From assembly GCA_017649565.1 (NCBI GenBank), contig JAGCGO010000020.1:1-64000 (forward strand): DNA of 64,000 nucleotides, given 5' to 3'. Positions 16,112-26,304 of this stretch are shown here, in pieces (within the stretch, counting starts at the first letter, position 1; every line of letters begins with the position of its first letter). Position numbers and translations under genes: made by a program. Origin of the DNA: Fibrobacter sp. Lineage in GTDB: Bacteria > Fibrobacterota > Fibrobacteria > Fibrobacterales > Fibrobacteraceae. The notes below the pieces were generated by a model, which was given only the letters and a program-made list of their open reading frames with translations, did no database searches and had not been told where the DNA came from.

Positions 16112-17818
16112 TTGACAAATCCGCTGATTATTTACATTGTAATTACTGTTGCTCTTTCCTTGCTGAACACGATTATCCTGATGCGTGTCCAGCCTAAGAG
16201 CGTTAATGCATTTTACCCGTCGACATTCTACGCCATAATGATAACCAACTTCGGGTTCCTTTTCCAGGCGATGTCGACAAACCTGCAAGAAGCACTACTC
16301 GCAAACAAGATTGTCTTTGTCGGAGGCACCTACCTGCCGATATTCGTTTTCATGGCCCTGGCGAGCCTCTGCCACTTCAAGGTTCCCAATGCACTGCGGA
16401 TACTCCTGTTCTCCATCAGCGGAATCATCTTCCTGACCGTCATCAGCAGCGGCTATACCAACATACTATACCGCTCCACCGAACTCGTCTCGGTCAACGG
16501 CATCAGCCGCATCAAGGCGGAATACGGGATTGGCTACTTCCTGTTCGGCCTGCAGCTCATCGGGTACGGGGTAGCCTACCTCAGCATCATCCTTTACTCG
16601 CTGTTCCACAAGAAGAACGTTTCCATCCACAGCCTGTGCAGCCTCGCCTTCATCGCGTCCATCACGCTCGTATCCTTCGCCATCTCCAAGAGGATGGGTA
16701 TAGAATACCTGGTAATGCCCGGCGTTTTCCTGCTCGATGAATATATCCTGCTCATCCTGATACACCGCATGGGAAAATACGATATCGAGACAACTATCCT
16801 GAGTTCGCTCATCCAGACAAACACCAGCGCCTACGTCACCTTCTCCAAGAGCAAACGCTATATCGGCTGCAACGACATCGCTCTCAAGTTTTTCCCGCAA
16901 ATGAAGGATTTCCGGGTGGACCACCCCCTCGATAACAAGAGCGAGACCGAAAAGACCTTCTCCAAGCTTATCGACCAGTTCAATCCCGAAAGTTCGAGCA
17001 AGGTCGTGTACTTCCAGCTCGGCAAGAACCACTACAAGGGACTCATCAAGCACCTGTTCCACGGCAACAGCGACTGCGGCTACATGATGCGCATCGAGGA
17101 CGATACCAAGATGCAGCGCTATATCAAGTTCCTCGACAAGTACAACAACGAACTCGTGAACGACGTGCAGAGCAAGGATTCACATATCCACGACATGCAG
17201 GAACAGATGATCGTGGGCATGGCGAACATGGTCGAAAACCGAGACAGCAACACGGGCGGACACATCAAGCGCACGAGCCAGGTCATCCGCATCCTCATTT
17301 CGGAGATGCGCAAGGACAAGAGCCTGGGCCTTACGAACAAGTTCTGCCGCGCCGTCGTCAAGGCGGCCCCGATGCACGACCTCGGCAAGATTGCAGTCGA
17401 CGACATGATCCTGCGCAAGCCGGGCAAGTTCACCAGCGAAGAATACACCATCATGAAGACCCACGCCGAAAAGGGCGCGGCCATCGTGGAAAACCTGCTG
17501 CAGGGCATCGAGGACCCGGAACTCGTGACCATCGCGAAAAACATCGCGAACTACCATCACGAACTCTGGAACGGCGACGGTTACCCCAAGCACCTCAAGG
17601 GCACGGAAATCCCGCTGGAAGCACGCATCATGGCCATCGCCGACGTGTACGACGCCCTGGTGAGCCAGCGCTGCTACAAGGAAAAGATCTCCTGCGAAGA
17701 CGCCTACGAGATCATCATCAATTCCATGGGCACGCATTTCGACCCGGCGCTCAAGCCGTACTTCGTCAACTGCCGCGAAGAACTGGAAGCCTACTACAGC
17801 ACGGCGCTCGCAAGCTAG
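16112..17818 (+). CDS. Membrane HD-GYP phosphodiesterase with 7TM sensor
   Basis: This 568-residue signalling protein has seven hydrophobic helices in residues 1-225, resembling the 7TM domain of some histidine kinases. A PAS-sized linker covers about 230-350, and an HD-GYP domain covers 365-560. Catalytic signatures are HDLGK (His422-Asp423) and GDGYP (488-492), with the HHELWNGDGYP block intact, so cyclic-di-GMP hydrolysis is expected. The start is TTG with AAAGGGA upstream; starting later would lose the first helix. It ends at a strong bidirectional terminator. The input signal is unknown. Confidence 0.82.
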   Translation: MTNPLIIYIVITVALSLLNTIILMRVQPKSVNAFYPSTFYAIMITNFGFLFQAMSTNLQEALLANKIVFVGGTYLPIFVFMALASLCHFKVPNALRILLFSISGIIFLTVISSGYTNILYRSTELVSVNGISRIKAEYGIGYFLFGLQLIGYGVAYLSIILYSLFHKKNVSIHSLCSLAFIASITLVSFAISKRMGIEYLVMPGVFLLDEYILLILIHRMGKYDIETTILSSLIQTNTSAYVTFSKSKRYIGCNDIALKFFPQMKDFRVDHPLDNKSETEKTFSKLIDQFNPESSSKVVYFQLGKNHYKGLIKHLFHGNSDCGYMMRIEDDTKMQRYIKFLDKYNNELVNDVQSKDSHIHDMQEQMIVGMANMVENRDSNTGGHIKRTSQVIRILISEMRKDKSLGLTNKFCRAVVKAAPMHDLGKIAVDDMILRKPGKFTSEEYTIMKTHAEKGAAIVENLLQGIEDPELVTIAKNIANYHHELWNGDGYPKHLKGTEIPLEARIMAIADVYDALVSQRCYKEKISCEDAYEIIINSMGTHFDPALKPYFVNCREELEAYYSTALAS

Positions 17819-17840
17819 GCCAAAAGACTCCCGCATTTCA

Positions 17841-17883
17841 CGAGAAACGAAAAACCCGGGCCTCAAAGCCCGGGTTTTTCTCG
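17841..17883. terminator. Strong bidirectional terminator
   Basis: A 12-bp stem, AAAAACCCGGGC (17850-17861) with GCCCGGGTTTTT (17868-17879), has a 6-nt loop and A/T tails on both sides. It can serve both the HD-GYP gene (plus) and pflB (minus), which converge here. Confidence 0.88.
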
Positions 17884-17921
17884 CGCATGGAATGCGCGGC
17901 GGGAGATGTCCCGCCTGGCGG

Positions 17922-20171
17922 TTATGCCATCTTGCTGTGGAACGTACGGTTGATGACGTCCATCTGCTGTTCGCGGGTGAGCTTCACGAAGTTCACCGCA
18001 TAGCCGGACACGCGGATGGTGAGCGTCGGGTACTTCTCGGGATGCTCCATCGCGTCAATCAGCATCTCGCGGTGCAGCACGTTCACGTTCACGTGGTAAC
18101 CCGTGGCGTGGACGAATCCGTCGAGGCAGTTCGCGAGGTTCGTGATGCGGTCGTCGAGCGTATTGCCCAGAGCTTCCGGCGTTGCCGTTGCCGTCCAGGA
18201 AATACCGTCGAGGGAGGAATCGTAGTCAATCTTGGCCACAGAAGCGCCCGCAGCGACAAAGCCGCTCACGTCGCGGCCGTTCATCGGGTTCGCGCCCGGA
18301 GCGAAGGGTTCGCCAGCACGGCGGCCGTCCGGGGTGTTGCCCGTGTTCTTGCCGTAGACCACGTTGCTCGTAATCGTGAGCACGGACTGCGTCGGGACGC
18401 TGTTGCGGTAGGTCTTCTGCTTCTTGAGCTTGCCCATGAAACGGTCGACCAAGTCCTTTGCGATGCTGTCGGCACGGTCGTCGTTGTTGCCGTACTTCGG
18501 GAAGTCGCCTTCCACCTTGAAGTCCACGGCAACGCCGTTTTCGTTACGGATCGGCGTCACCTTGGCATACTTGATAGCGCTCAGGGAGTCCGCCGCCACG
18601 GAGAGGCCGGCAATGCCGCAAGCCATCGTGCGGTAGATGTCGCGGTCGTGCAGGGCCATCTCGATACGTTCGTAGTAGTACTTGTCGTGCATGTAATGGA
18701 TGATGTTCAGCGCCTTCACGTAGGTCTTGGCGAGCCATTCCATCATGGCGTCGAACTTTTCCATCACGGTATCGTAATTCAGGACTTCGTCCTTGATGGG
18801 TTCGAAACCCGGGGCCACCTTGGCCTGGCTGATCTCGTCGACACCGCCGTTGATGGCGTAAAGGAGCGTCTTCGCGAGGTTCGCGCGGGCGCCGAAGAAC
18901 TGCATCTGCTTGCCGACGCGCATGGCCGACACGCAGCAGGCGATAGCGTAGTCGTCGCCCCACTTCGGGCGCATCAGGTCGTCGGATTCGTACTGGATGG
19001 CACTCGTCTCGATGGAAGTCTTCGCGCAGAAGCGCTTCCAGGCGACCGGCAGCTTTTCGGACCAGAGCACGGTCAGGTTCGGCTCCGGAGCGGTTCCCAG
19101 GTTATAAAGCGTATGCAAGAAGCGGAAGCTGTTCTTGGTCACCATCGGGCGGCCGTCGAGACCGATACCGCCGAGAGATTCCGTCACCCACGTCGGGTCG
19201 CCGCTGAACAGGGCATCGTATTCCGGCGTGCGGAGGAAGCGCACCAGGCGCAGCTTGATGACGAGATCGTCGATCAGTTCCTGGGCCTCGCTCTCGGTGA
19301 TCTTGCCTTCGGCGAGGTCACGGGCGATATAGATGTCGAGGAACGTGGAGGTACGGCCAAACGACATGGCGGCACCGTTCTGCTCCTTCACGGTGGCGAG
19401 GTAACCGAAATAGGTCCACTGCACGGCTTCCTGCGCAGTCTCTGCCGGGCGGGAAATGTCGAAGCCGTAGTTTTTGGCCATCTGCACCAGTTCGCCGAGG
19501 GCGTTCAGCTGCTCGGAAAGTTCTTCGCGGAGGCGGATGATTTCCTCGGTGAATTCGACGTCGTTGAGCTCTTCCTTCTCGAGCTTCTTCTGCTGGATAA
19601 GGAAGTCCACGCCGTAAAGCGCGATACGGCGATAGTCACCGATAATACGGCCACGGCCGTAGGCATCCGGCAGGCCCGTAATCACGTGGGACTTGCGGCA
19701 GGCGCGGATTTCCGGGGAATACACGTCAAAGACGCCCTGGTTGTGGGTCTTGCGGTAGCTGGAATAGATTTCCGCAATCTTCGGGTCCATCTTGTAGTTG
19801 TAGGCATCCAGGCTGTTCTGCACCATGCGAAGGCCGCCGTTCGGGGCAATGGCCCTCTTGAGCGGAGCATCCGTCTGCAGGCCGACAATCTTCTCGAGGG
19901 ACTTGTCGATATAGCCCGGGGCGTGTGCCAGGATGGACGTGCCCACTTCCGTGGAAATGTCAAGGACGACCTTCTCGCGTTCCTGCTTCAAAAGGTCGCG
20001 CACCTTGTCCATGATCTTGTTCGTACGTTCCGTCGCCGGGGCAAGGAACGCACCGTCACCCTCGTAGGGAGTGTAGTTGTCTTGTATAAAGTCGCGTACG
20101 TTTACGCTGTTGCGCCAGGATTCACCCTTGAATCCGCGCCATGCAACACTGTTGCCTTCTGTGCCACTCAT
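17922..20171 (-). CDS. pflB: Formate C-acetyltransferase (pyruvate formate-lyase)
   Basis: This 749-residue glycyl-radical enzyme converts pyruvate and CoA to acetyl-CoA and formate in anaerobic fermentation. The catalytic cysteine pair is Cys412-Cys413 ([13 protein letters not shown]). The radical glycine is Gly723 in RVSGYAV, 26 residues from the C-terminus as in the Escherichia coli enzyme. The ATG is preceded by GAGAGGTG. It follows purT by 22 nt on the same strand, so the two form an operon. No activase gene (pflA) is present in the window. It is very GC3-rich, consistent with high expression. Confidence 0.96.
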   Translation of the reverse strand: MSGTEGNSVAWRGFKGESWRNSVNVRDFIQDNYTPYEGDGAFLAPATERTNKIMDKVRDLLKQEREKVVLDISTEVGTSILAHAPGYIDKSLEKIVGLQTDAPLKRAIAPNGGLRMVQNSLDAYNYKMDPKIAEIYSSYRKTHNQGVFDVYSPEIRACRKSHVITGLPDAYGRGRIIGDYRRIALYGVDFLIQQKKLEKEELNDVEFTEEIIRLREELSEQLNALGELVQMAKNYGFDISRPAETAQEAVQWTYFGYLATVKEQNGAAMSFGRTSTFLDIYIARDLAEGKITESEAQELIDDLVIKLRLVRFLRTPEYDALFSGDPTWVTESLGGIGLDGRPMVTKNSFRFLHTLYNLGTAPEPNLTVLWSEKLPVAWKRFCAKTSIETSAIQYESDDLMRPKWGDDYAIACCVSAMRVGKQMQFFGARANLAKTLLYAINGGVDEISQAKVAPGFEPIKDEVLNYDTVMEKFDAMMEWLAKTYVKALNIIHYMHDKYYYERIEMALHDRDIYRTMACGIAGLSVAADSLSAIKYAKVTPIRNENGVAVDFKVEGDFPKYGNNDDRADSIAKDLVDRFMGKLKKQKTYRNSVPTQSVLTITSNVVYGKNTGNTPDGRRAGEPFAPGANPMNGRDVSGFVAAGASVAKIDYDSSLDGISWTATATPEALGNTLDDRITNLANCLDGFVHATGYHVNVNVLHREMLIDAMEHPEKYPTLTIRVSGYAVNFVKLTREQQMDVINRTFHSKMA

Positions 20172-20193
20172 AACACCTCTCTTAAAAAAATCC

Positions 20194-21378
20194 TTAAAGT
20201 TTAACCTGTATCTTTTCGCGCATGGCCATGACCGCGGCCTTCGCGTCCTCTACGGAATCGCGGCGCGCAAGGAGCACGCCCATACGGCGGTGCCCGTTAA
20301 GTTGCGGTTTGCCGAACAGCCTCAGTCCCGTATCCGGTTCCGCAAGGACCTCGGCCAGGTTGCCGAACTGCACGTGGTCAGACTGTCCCTCGACGACAAT
20401 CGCCTTGGATGCGCTCGGACCGTGGAAAGCGATGTTCGGGATCGGAAGCCCGAGGACTGCACGCGCATGGAGCGCGAACTCGGAAAGGTCCTGGCTGATA
20501 AGCGTCACCATGCCAGTATCGTGCGGGCGCGGGGAAACTTCGCTGAACAGCACGTCGTCCTTGCAGACGAACAGTTCCACGCCAAAGATGCCGCGGCCGC
20601 CCAGGGCGTCCGTTACCTTCTTCGCAATGTCCTTCGCCTTTTCCAGAAGTTCGGGCTTCATCGGCTGCGGCTGCCAAGATTCCTGGTAGTCGCCGCCCAC
20701 CTGGTGGTGTCCGACCGGCTCGAGGAAGCTGGTACCGCCCACATGGCGCACCGTAAGCAACGTAATCTCGTAGTCGAACGGCACAAAGCCCTCGACAATC
20801 ACGCGGCTCGCCTGTCCCGTGCGGCCACCCGTCTGGGAAATGTTCCAGGAGTTCTCGACATCGGCTTCCGTCTTGATGACGCTCTGGCCGTGGCCGGAAG
20901 AGCTCATCACCGGCTTCACGACACACGGGATGCCGATTTCGGCGACGGCGGACTTGAATTCTTCAAAGTTGTCTGCAAAACGGTACGGACTCGTCTTGAG
21001 GCCCAGTTCCTCGGCCGCGAGACGGCGGATGCCTTCGCGGTTCATGGTGAGCTTGGTCGCCTTGGCCGTCGGGATGACGTTGAAGCCTTCCTTCTCAAGT
21101 TCCACGAGCGTATCGGTTGCAATCGCCTCGACCTCGGGAACAATATAGTCGGGCTTCTCGCGCTCGATAACCTCGCGAAGGGCCAGGCCGTCGAGCATGT
21201 TGATGACATAAGAACGATGTGCAACCTGCATGCCCGGAGCGTTGGCGTAGCGATCGACAGCCACGACCTCCACCCCCAGTCGCATCATCTCGATGATGAC
21301 TTCCTTGCCCAGTTCGCCGGCACCACAAAAAAGCACCTTGGTGGCCGTTGTGCTGAGCGGGGTTCCGATTTCAAACAT
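20194..21378 (-). CDS. purT: Formate-dependent GAR transformylase
   Basis: This 394-residue ATP-grasp enzyme uses formate and ATP to formylate glycinamide ribonucleotide in the third step of purine synthesis. Visible features are the N-terminal nucleotide-fold [31 protein letters not shown], the ATP-grasp core [14 protein letters not shown], and [14 protein letters not shown] near the Mg site. The ATG at 21378 has AGGAG 7 nt upstream; an extra 35 codons upstream are intergenic. It lies immediately upstream of pflB, whose product makes formate, the substrate of PurT. The promoter region has a perfect inverted repeat (21427-21465). Confidence 0.95.
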   Translation of the reverse strand: MFEIGTPLSTTATKVLFCGAGELGKEVIIEMMRLGVEVVAVDRYANAPGMQVAHRSYVINMLDGLALREVIEREKPDYIVPEVEAIATDTLVELEKEGFNVIPTAKATKLTMNREGIRRLAAEELGLKTSPYRFADNFEEFKSAVAEIGIPCVVKPVMSSSGHGQSVIKTEADVENSWNISQTGGRTGQASRVIVEGFVPFDYEITLLTVRHVGGTSFLEPVGHHQVGGDYQESWQPQPMKPELLEKAKDIAKKVTDALGGRGIFGVELFVCKDDVLFSEVSPRPHDTGMVTLISQDLSEFALHARAVLGLPIPNIAFHGPSASKAIVVEGQSDHVQFGNLAEVLAEPDTGLRLFGKPQLNGHRRMGVLLARRDSVEDAKAAVMAMREKIQVKL

Positions 21379-21426
21379 ACCTAGACTCCTTCTCGAAAAA
21401 TACAGTACAATTTTACTAAAAAAACT

Positions 21427-21465
21427 ATATCTTGTGTAGGGGACGTAGTTAAATATACAAGATAT
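21427..21465 (-). promoter_or_regulatory. Inverted repeat at the purT-pflB promoter
   Basis: ATATCTTGT (21427-21435) and ACAAGATAT (21457-21465) are perfect 9-bp arms with 21 bp between them, so their centres are 30 bp apart, about three helical turns. A TATATTTA box on the minus strand (21457-21450) lies inside. This would suit a dimeric repressor bridging the transcription start. A 19-bp AT-rich palindrome also lies upstream at 21490-21508. Confidence 0.45.
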
Positions 21466-21522
21466 TGGGGTGCACTGCAGCAAGAAAAGGAAAATTTACA
21501 AAATTTTCGGTACATTTCCAAC

Positions 21523-21555
21523 CCTATGAGGAACAATAAGTTACACACTCATAGG
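21523..21555. repeat. Inverted repeat downstream of the large barrel gene
   Basis: CCTATGAG (21523-21530) and CTCATAGG (21548-21555) form an 8-bp stem with a 17-nt loop, about 18 nt after the stop of the minus-strand gene. There is no T-run, so it may be a 3' stability hairpin or a weak terminator. Confidence 0.4.
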
Positions 21556-21572
21556 CATGTTCAGGGATGTTT

Positions 21573-23147
21573 TTAGAACTTCGTATCGACCGGATTGAAG
21601 GTCATCTTTATGCCGGAACGGATCCAGCCGTCCACGCCGTCCTTACCCAAGATATGGGCCAGGTTGTCGTAACGGCGGACTCCCCCACCCAGGTAGATGG
21701 AGACATTGCTGTTGTAGCGGACCTGATACAAAGCGTCCAATATATATTGGGCTTCCTCGTGACTCGACGGAGACGCTTCCGTCGCCACGGCACGGTCGTA
21801 GCTCGTGTACAGTTCGTTGTCGCCCTGGCGCAGCCACGCCAGTTCGAGCCGCGCGGAATGGCGTCCCCATTGCCAGCCCAGGTCAAGCCAGAGGTCCAGC
21901 GCATCGGAACCTCGGCGGTAGCCGATGGGATAGTCCACAAAATACATGTCGGCGTAGTCGGAGTCATCCTGCTCGCGGTAGTTGCTGCGGTAGAGACGAC
22001 GGCTGGAATACTCGAGAAGCGGCAGGCGCCCGTTGTTATGTACGGGATCGGTGTGCACCACGTCGAAGCGCCAGGAGAACTTGCCGTAGCGGGCCGTCGA
22101 AATCTCGTGGTAGTAGCCAGCCATGTAGCTGATCATGCTGCGGTTCGTGCCCTTGTCGTCATCCTCGCCCACGGGACTGTTGATGTCCTCCAGGTTCACC
22201 TGTCCATAGAACTTCGCTCCCTTGACAGGCGTGAGCCCCAGTTCGAAAGTCGTCACCGCCTTGGTGTAGCCGCCGCCGAAGTTGTTGTGCAGGAACATGA
22301 ACGGGTTCAGCGAGCGGAACTCCAGTTCCTTGCCGCCCACCATGCTTTCTTCGATAACGTAGGTCCAGAAATGCTTCGTCTCCACGCCCACGCGGTGGTA
22401 CACGAGGTTCTTCTCGTTCGCGTCGTACTTGCGGTTACGCTGGTTACTCGCCTGCTTGTTCGACGGCGTACACTTTTGCTCGTAAGCTTCGGTACCTTCG
22501 GGAGGGCAGCCCGTCGCAGGGTCCACCACGTCACCGAAAAGCCATGCGTTCAGCGAGCTCACCAGGAAGTCGTAGCGGAAGATGCCCGGCTCGAATTTCC
22601 AGAGGAGACCGTCATGGAACGGAGTGCCGCCCAGGGCAAGGTCATTCGGGGAAACCTTCAAGTCGTCGGGACTGAAGCGGCCCAACTGAACGTAGCCTAC
22701 ACCGTTGTCCCACTTCGCATAGGCGTTTATGGGCACGGCAATGTCGAGTTCGCTCGGCTTATACGTAAAGTTCGTCTTGAGGTCGGAATCGTACCACGCC
22801 TCGATATCCTTGCGCAGCGGGGCCTCTATCAAAAAGTGAAAATCCCTGTAGCCCGCGCGGAAGCTGAGCATGAAGAACGGATCCACGTGGTCTTCGTAAC
22901 TGCGGGCGGTCTCCAGCGGGATACGGAGCCCACGCCAGTTGTTGCCATAACGTTCCACCGTGTCCACGGCAAATGTCGGGTCGGTAGGGCCGCCGTTGAG
23001 ACCGAAGTTGAAATCAGTGCCGATCTGGAAATAACCCTTGTGCGTCACGGAGTCCGCAGACGGTGCTGCGGTCGAATCCGCCGGGGCGGAAAACGCAAGC
23101 CCTGCAAAAGCAGCAAGAACGGGAAGGACATGACGCAATCTCAGCAT
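21573..23147 (-). CDS. Large putative outer-membrane beta-barrel protein
   Basis: This 524-residue secreted protein has a signal peptide (MLRLRHVLPVLAAFAGLAFSAPA) and many amphipathic aromatic-rich strands (NFGLNGGP, GVGYVQLGRFSPDDLKVS, KFSWRFDVVHTDP). It ends TFNPVDTKF, a terminal aromatic residue as in outer-membrane barrels. No named family was recognised. The ATG has AGAGGT immediately upstream and TAGATTAG 4 nt before. It is separated from ftsZ by a 223-bp region with several hairpins. A surface attachment or transport role is possible but not shown. Confidence 0.62.
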   Translation of the reverse strand: MLRLRHVLPVLAAFAGLAFSAPADSTAAPSADSVTHKGYFQIGTDFNFGLNGGPTDPTFAVDTVERYGNNWRGLRIPLETARSYEDHVDPFFMLSFRAGYRDFHFLIEAPLRKDIEAWYDSDLKTNFTYKPSELDIAVPINAYAKWDNGVGYVQLGRFSPDDLKVSPNDLALGGTPFHDGLLWKFEPGIFRYDFLVSSLNAWLFGDVVDPATGCPPEGTEAYEQKCTPSNKQASNQRNRKYDANEKNLVYHRVGVETKHFWTYVIEESMVGGKELEFRSLNPFMFLHNNFGGGYTKAVTTFELGLTPVKGAKFYGQVNLEDINSPVGEDDDKGTNRSMISYMAGYYHEISTARYGKFSWRFDVVHTDPVHNNGRLPLLEYSSRRLYRSNYREQDDSDYADMYFVDYPIGYRRGSDALDLWLDLGWQWGRHSARLELAWLRQGDNELYTSYDRAVATEASPSSHEEAQYILDALYQVRYNSNVSIYLGGGVRRYDNLAHILGKDGVDGWIRSGIKMTFNPVDTKF

Positions 23148-23198
23148 ACCTCTAATCTAGCAATATCCGCGAAGTTTTTGAAACCAGCGGAAGCCAAG

Positions 23199-23346
23199 CC
23201 TGCCTCAGGACACGAAAAAGGACCGCCCAGGCAGGGAGTACCCAGACGATCCCTTGTGTTGTGGAGGATGCGCACTCACGCATCCCTGTGTGTGTGAAAC
23301 CCTAGGGCGATACCGACGGATCAGTATCGTCTTGTATTTTCACAGG
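23199..23346. other. Structured non-coding region, candidate RNA
   Basis: There is no gene between ftsZ and the barrel gene, but four stems pack into 150 nt. These are CCTGCCT/AGGCAGG (23199-23205 with 23229-23235), GGATGCG/CGCATCC (23266-23272 with 23279-23285), and TGTGAAA/TTTCACA (23293-23299 with 23338-23344), which encloses CGATAC/GTATCG (23308-23313 with 23324-23329). The strand is uncertain. No match to SRP, tmRNA, 6S or RNase P signatures was seen. Confidence 0.4.
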
Positions 23347-23370
23347 ACGTGATGATTTTTTAGCCGATGT

Positions 23371-25023
23371 CTAGAAGGCATCGGAATTCATGTTCATACG
23401 GCACCAAGCGGGCAGGCTATAGTCGACACCGCTATCCTTGAACGGGTCGGCTTCCTGGCTTTCGGAAGCCCTGGAAGACCCTTCCGAGGACATCGTGCGC
23501 GTGTAGGCAGGGGCCTGCAGGCCAGCCGTATTCAGAATGCCGGACTGTCCGAGGGGATCCGTCTCGCTTGCGCTCGGGATTTCCTCTTCGGCAACAGCGG
23601 TAGCTGTCATCTGTTCGACGGGGCTCAGCACAAGTTCTTCTTCGGCAGCGCGGGTGGTGTCAAAGGAGGACTGGGCGTAAGCCGATTCGGCGGCAGAGGT
23701 GACTGTCGGCATTTCGACCGTATTCGCATCCGGGAAGACTCTCGGAAGCGGCTGCGTCGCATGGGCAAGCGCAACAAAGTTCATGTCCGTCGGGCGCGGG
23801 GTCGCGGGAATCGGGTGGGCACCCAAGGCAGGCTGTTCCACCTGAACCGGCTGGGGTGCGGGCTGGACAGGCTGTGCGGCCATCGGCTGCTGGACAGGGG
23901 CTGCAGCAGGAGCGGTATACGTCTGCATGACCGGAGATGCCATGGTGGCGGCAGCGGCGGAAGCCCTCAGGGCATTCACCGTGGCGGCCTGCTGCTGGGC
24001 GATTTCCTTGTTGGAGCCGCCGCAGCCGGTAGCGATGATGGTGATGCAAACCTTGTCGCCGAGTTCCGGGAGCAGGATGTCGCCGATGATGATGTTCGGG
24101 TCGTTCCTGTCGCTCACGGCTTCGTGGATGTGTTCCATGGCCTCTTCGTATTCGAGCATGGAGAAGTTTTCGCCATGGGAAACGTTCACGAGCACGCCGG
24201 TGGCTCCGTCGACGTTGATGTCTTCAAGGAGCGGAGAAGAAAGCGCGAGGTCGGTAGCCTTGACGCCGCGGCCTTCGCCTTCGGCGATGCCGGTGCCCAT
24301 CAGGGCGCTGCCGCCATTCTGCATGACGGTCTTGATATCGGCAAAGTCGACGTGGATGAGACCATGACGGAACATGATGTCGCAGATGCTGCGGACAGCG
24401 TTGCCGAGGATTTCGTCGGTGAGCTTGAAGGCCCCATCGAGAGTCAGGTTCTTGTCGGTGCTCTGCACGACGCCGAGAATCTTCTTGTTGTCGACGACGA
24501 TCATGGTGTCGACATTGGCACGCAGTTCCTTGATACCGTCGGCAGCGAGCTGGCCACGGCGCTTGCCTTCGAAGCCAAAGGGCTTGGTCACGACGGCGAC
24601 CGTCAGGATGCCGAGTTCACGGGCGATAGCGCCCACGACCGGGGATGCACCCGTACCCGTACCACCGCCCATACCGGCGGTGATGAAGATCATGTCGGCT
24701 CCCTTCATAGCTTCCTTCAGATCTTCCACGTTCTCTTCGGCAGCCTTGCGACCGATTTCAGGCTTCATGCCTGCACCGAGAGTCTTCGTGGTCTTCTGCC
24801 CGATGGCGATCTTGTGGTCTGCGCTGCTCAGGTCAAGAGCCTTCGCATCCGTATTGACGGCATAGTATTCCACGCCCTCAATATTCATCTTCACCATGCG
24901 GTTCACAGTATTGCCGCCGGCACCGCCGACGCCAAACACCTTCACCTTGGCATTGTTTGTATCTGTTTCGTCCACCGCTATGCGGGACCTTGTCTCGAAG
25001 TCGAGGTTGTTGATTTCACTCAT
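23371..25023 (-). CDS. ftsZ: Cell division GTPase FtsZ
   Basis: This 550-residue tubulin homologue polymerises into the Z-ring at midcell. GTP-binding features are GVGGAGGNTVNRM, NTDAKAL and the tubulin signature GGGTGTG, with the T7 loop NVDTMIVVDN and later DFADIKTVM. The globular core ends near residue 325 (GCGGSNKE). A long Pro/Ala/Gln-rich linker of about 200 residues follows, longer than the usual 50-100. It ends in SLPAWCRMNMNSDAF, which contains the conserved C-terminal peptide that binds FtsA. It is the last gene of the dcw operon, 36 nt after ftsA. Confidence 0.97.
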   Translation of the reverse strand: MSEINNLDFETRSRIAVDETDTNNAKVKVFGVGGAGGNTVNRMVKMNIEGVEYYAVNTDAKALDLSSADHKIAIGQKTTKTLGAGMKPEIGRKAAEENVEDLKEAMKGADMIFITAGMGGGTGTGASPVVGAIARELGILTVAVVTKPFGFEGKRRGQLAADGIKELRANVDTMIVVDNKKILGVVQSTDKNLTLDGAFKLTDEILGNAVRSICDIMFRHGLIHVDFADIKTVMQNGGSALMGTGIAEGEGRGVKATDLALSSPLLEDINVDGATGVLVNVSHGENFSMLEYEEAMEHIHEAVSDRNDPNIIIGDILLPELGDKVCITIIATGCGGSNKEIAQQQAATVNALRASAAAATMASPVMQTYTAPAAAPVQQPMAAQPVQPAPQPVQVEQPALGAHPIPATPRPTDMNFVALAHATQPLPRVFPDANTVEMPTVTSAAESAYAQSSFDTTRAAEEELVLSPVEQMTATAVAEEEIPSASETDPLGQSGILNTAGLQAPAYTRTMSSEGSSRASESQEADPFKDSGVDYSLPAWCRMNMNSDAF

Positions 25024-25059
25024 TGATTATTTCTCCCTGATGTGAGTGGTTGGTTGTTG

Positions 25060-26304
25060 TTAGAAATACGTTTTCACGAAATCCTTGAAGCGCTGCAAGC
25101 CTTTCTTGACGGATACAGAAATCTGCGTACCCGTTTCGCGCTTCTTGTTTTCGCGATGTTGTTTGGCCGCGTAGTACAAGAGGCCAATGCCCGTTGCATA
25201 CGACGGTTTCTGGAAAGCATCCTGGATCCCGCTCATGCCGGTCGGGTGACCGATGCGAACGGGTTTACCGAAAGCCTGCTCGGCGACAGCGTCGATTCCC
25301 TCGAGGGCACAGCAGCCACCCGTAAGGACAATCCCGCCGTTGATAAGCACATCCAGCTGGCGTTTCTGGAGGTCCTTCGCGAGCATCTTGAAAATTTCCT
25401 TGACACGTGCCGTAATGACGTTCGCAAGGAGCTTGCGGGAGCACTGCACGTCGCCGCGCCCGCCCACAGCCGGCACCGGGAACGTCTCGTCCTCGATGAG
25501 GTTGCTTATCCTGCACGTACCATACTTCTTCTTGATTTCTTCGGCCTTGGCCAGCGATATAGGCACCTTGAGGCACTTGCTGATGTCGCTCGTGACCGTA
25601 TTGCCTGCAAGGTCGAGCGAGGCCGTGTAGCGTACGGAGTCACCGACGAACACGGCAATGTCGGCAGAACCCGCGCCAAAGTCAATCAGCGCGACACCGA
25701 GTTCCCTTTCGTCGTCGGTCAGCACGGCGCTTGCCGCTGCGAGGGGTTCCAGCACAAAGTCGGCAATGGAAAGTCCGGCGGACTCCACGCACTTGGTAAT
25801 GTCCATGAGGGCGTTCTGGCGGGAGGTGACCACCTGTACGTCCACACCGAGGCGGCATCCCGTCTTGCCCTTCGGATTCTTGATGCCGCGTTCCTCGTCG
25901 AGCGTGAAATCGCCCGGGAACACGTGGATAATCTGGCCCGCAGAAGACGGCACGGTACTCGCCTGCTTGACCACCGCCTCAATGTCCACATCGCGGACTT
26001 CGCTAGTCGGGAGCGTGACCAGACCCTTATAGTTTATCGAGGAGACATGCTTGCCCGCAATACCCACATAGACGTCGTGGACATCGATGCTTGTCGAGGA
26101 TTCAAGCATGTGGACAGCCTTCCCGAGCGTTTCGACTACGGAATCGAACGCATCCGGGTTAGCCAGCGGGAAGTCCCCGCATTCCAGGACACGGACGGAA
26201 CTCCCTTCGATAGCCCCCACGAAGAGGTTTATCTTCGAAGTTCCGATATCAAGGCCGAATATGTAATCGTCCTTCTTGATCATGTTTTGTTTGTTGTCAT
26301 CCAT
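25060..26304 (-). CDS. ftsA: Cell division protein FtsA
   Basis: This 414-residue actin-like ATPase tethers FtsZ to the membrane. The phosphate-1 motif FGLDIGTSKINL, the phosphate-2 region GVALIDFGAGSADIAVF and the adenosine motif GGIVLTGGCCALEG are clear. The C-terminal amphipathic end GLQRFKDFVKTYF is the membrane-targeting helix. The start at 26304 is supported by AGAGGTG 5 nt upstream; it overlaps the end of ftsQ by 8 nt, indicating translational coupling. Confidence 0.95.
   Translation of the reverse strand: MDDNKQNMIKKDDYIFGLDIGTSKINLFVGAIEGSSVRVLECGDFPLANPDAFDSVVETLGKAVHMLESSTSIDVHDVYVGIAGKHVSSINYKGLVTLPTSEVRDVDIEAVVKQASTVPSSAGQIIHVFPGDFTLDEERGIKNPKGKTGCRLGVDVQVVTSRQNALMDITKCVESAGLSIADFVLEPLAAASAVLTDDERELGVALIDFGAGSADIAVFVGDSVRYTASLDLAGNTVTSDISKCLKVPISLAKAEEIKKKYGTCRISNLIEDETFPVPAVGGRGDVQCSRKLLANVITARVKEIFKMLAKDLQKRQLDVLINGGIVLTGGCCALEGIDAVAEQAFGKPVRIGHPTGMSGIQDAFQKPSYATGIGLLYYAAKQHRENKKRETGTQISVSVKKGLQRFKDFVKTYF

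Noticed and set aside
17892-20204. 770-codon open frame opposite pflB
   Set aside because: It is a shadow created by GC-rich third positions of pflB. It has no domain and no ribosome site, and pflB on the other strand is unambiguous.
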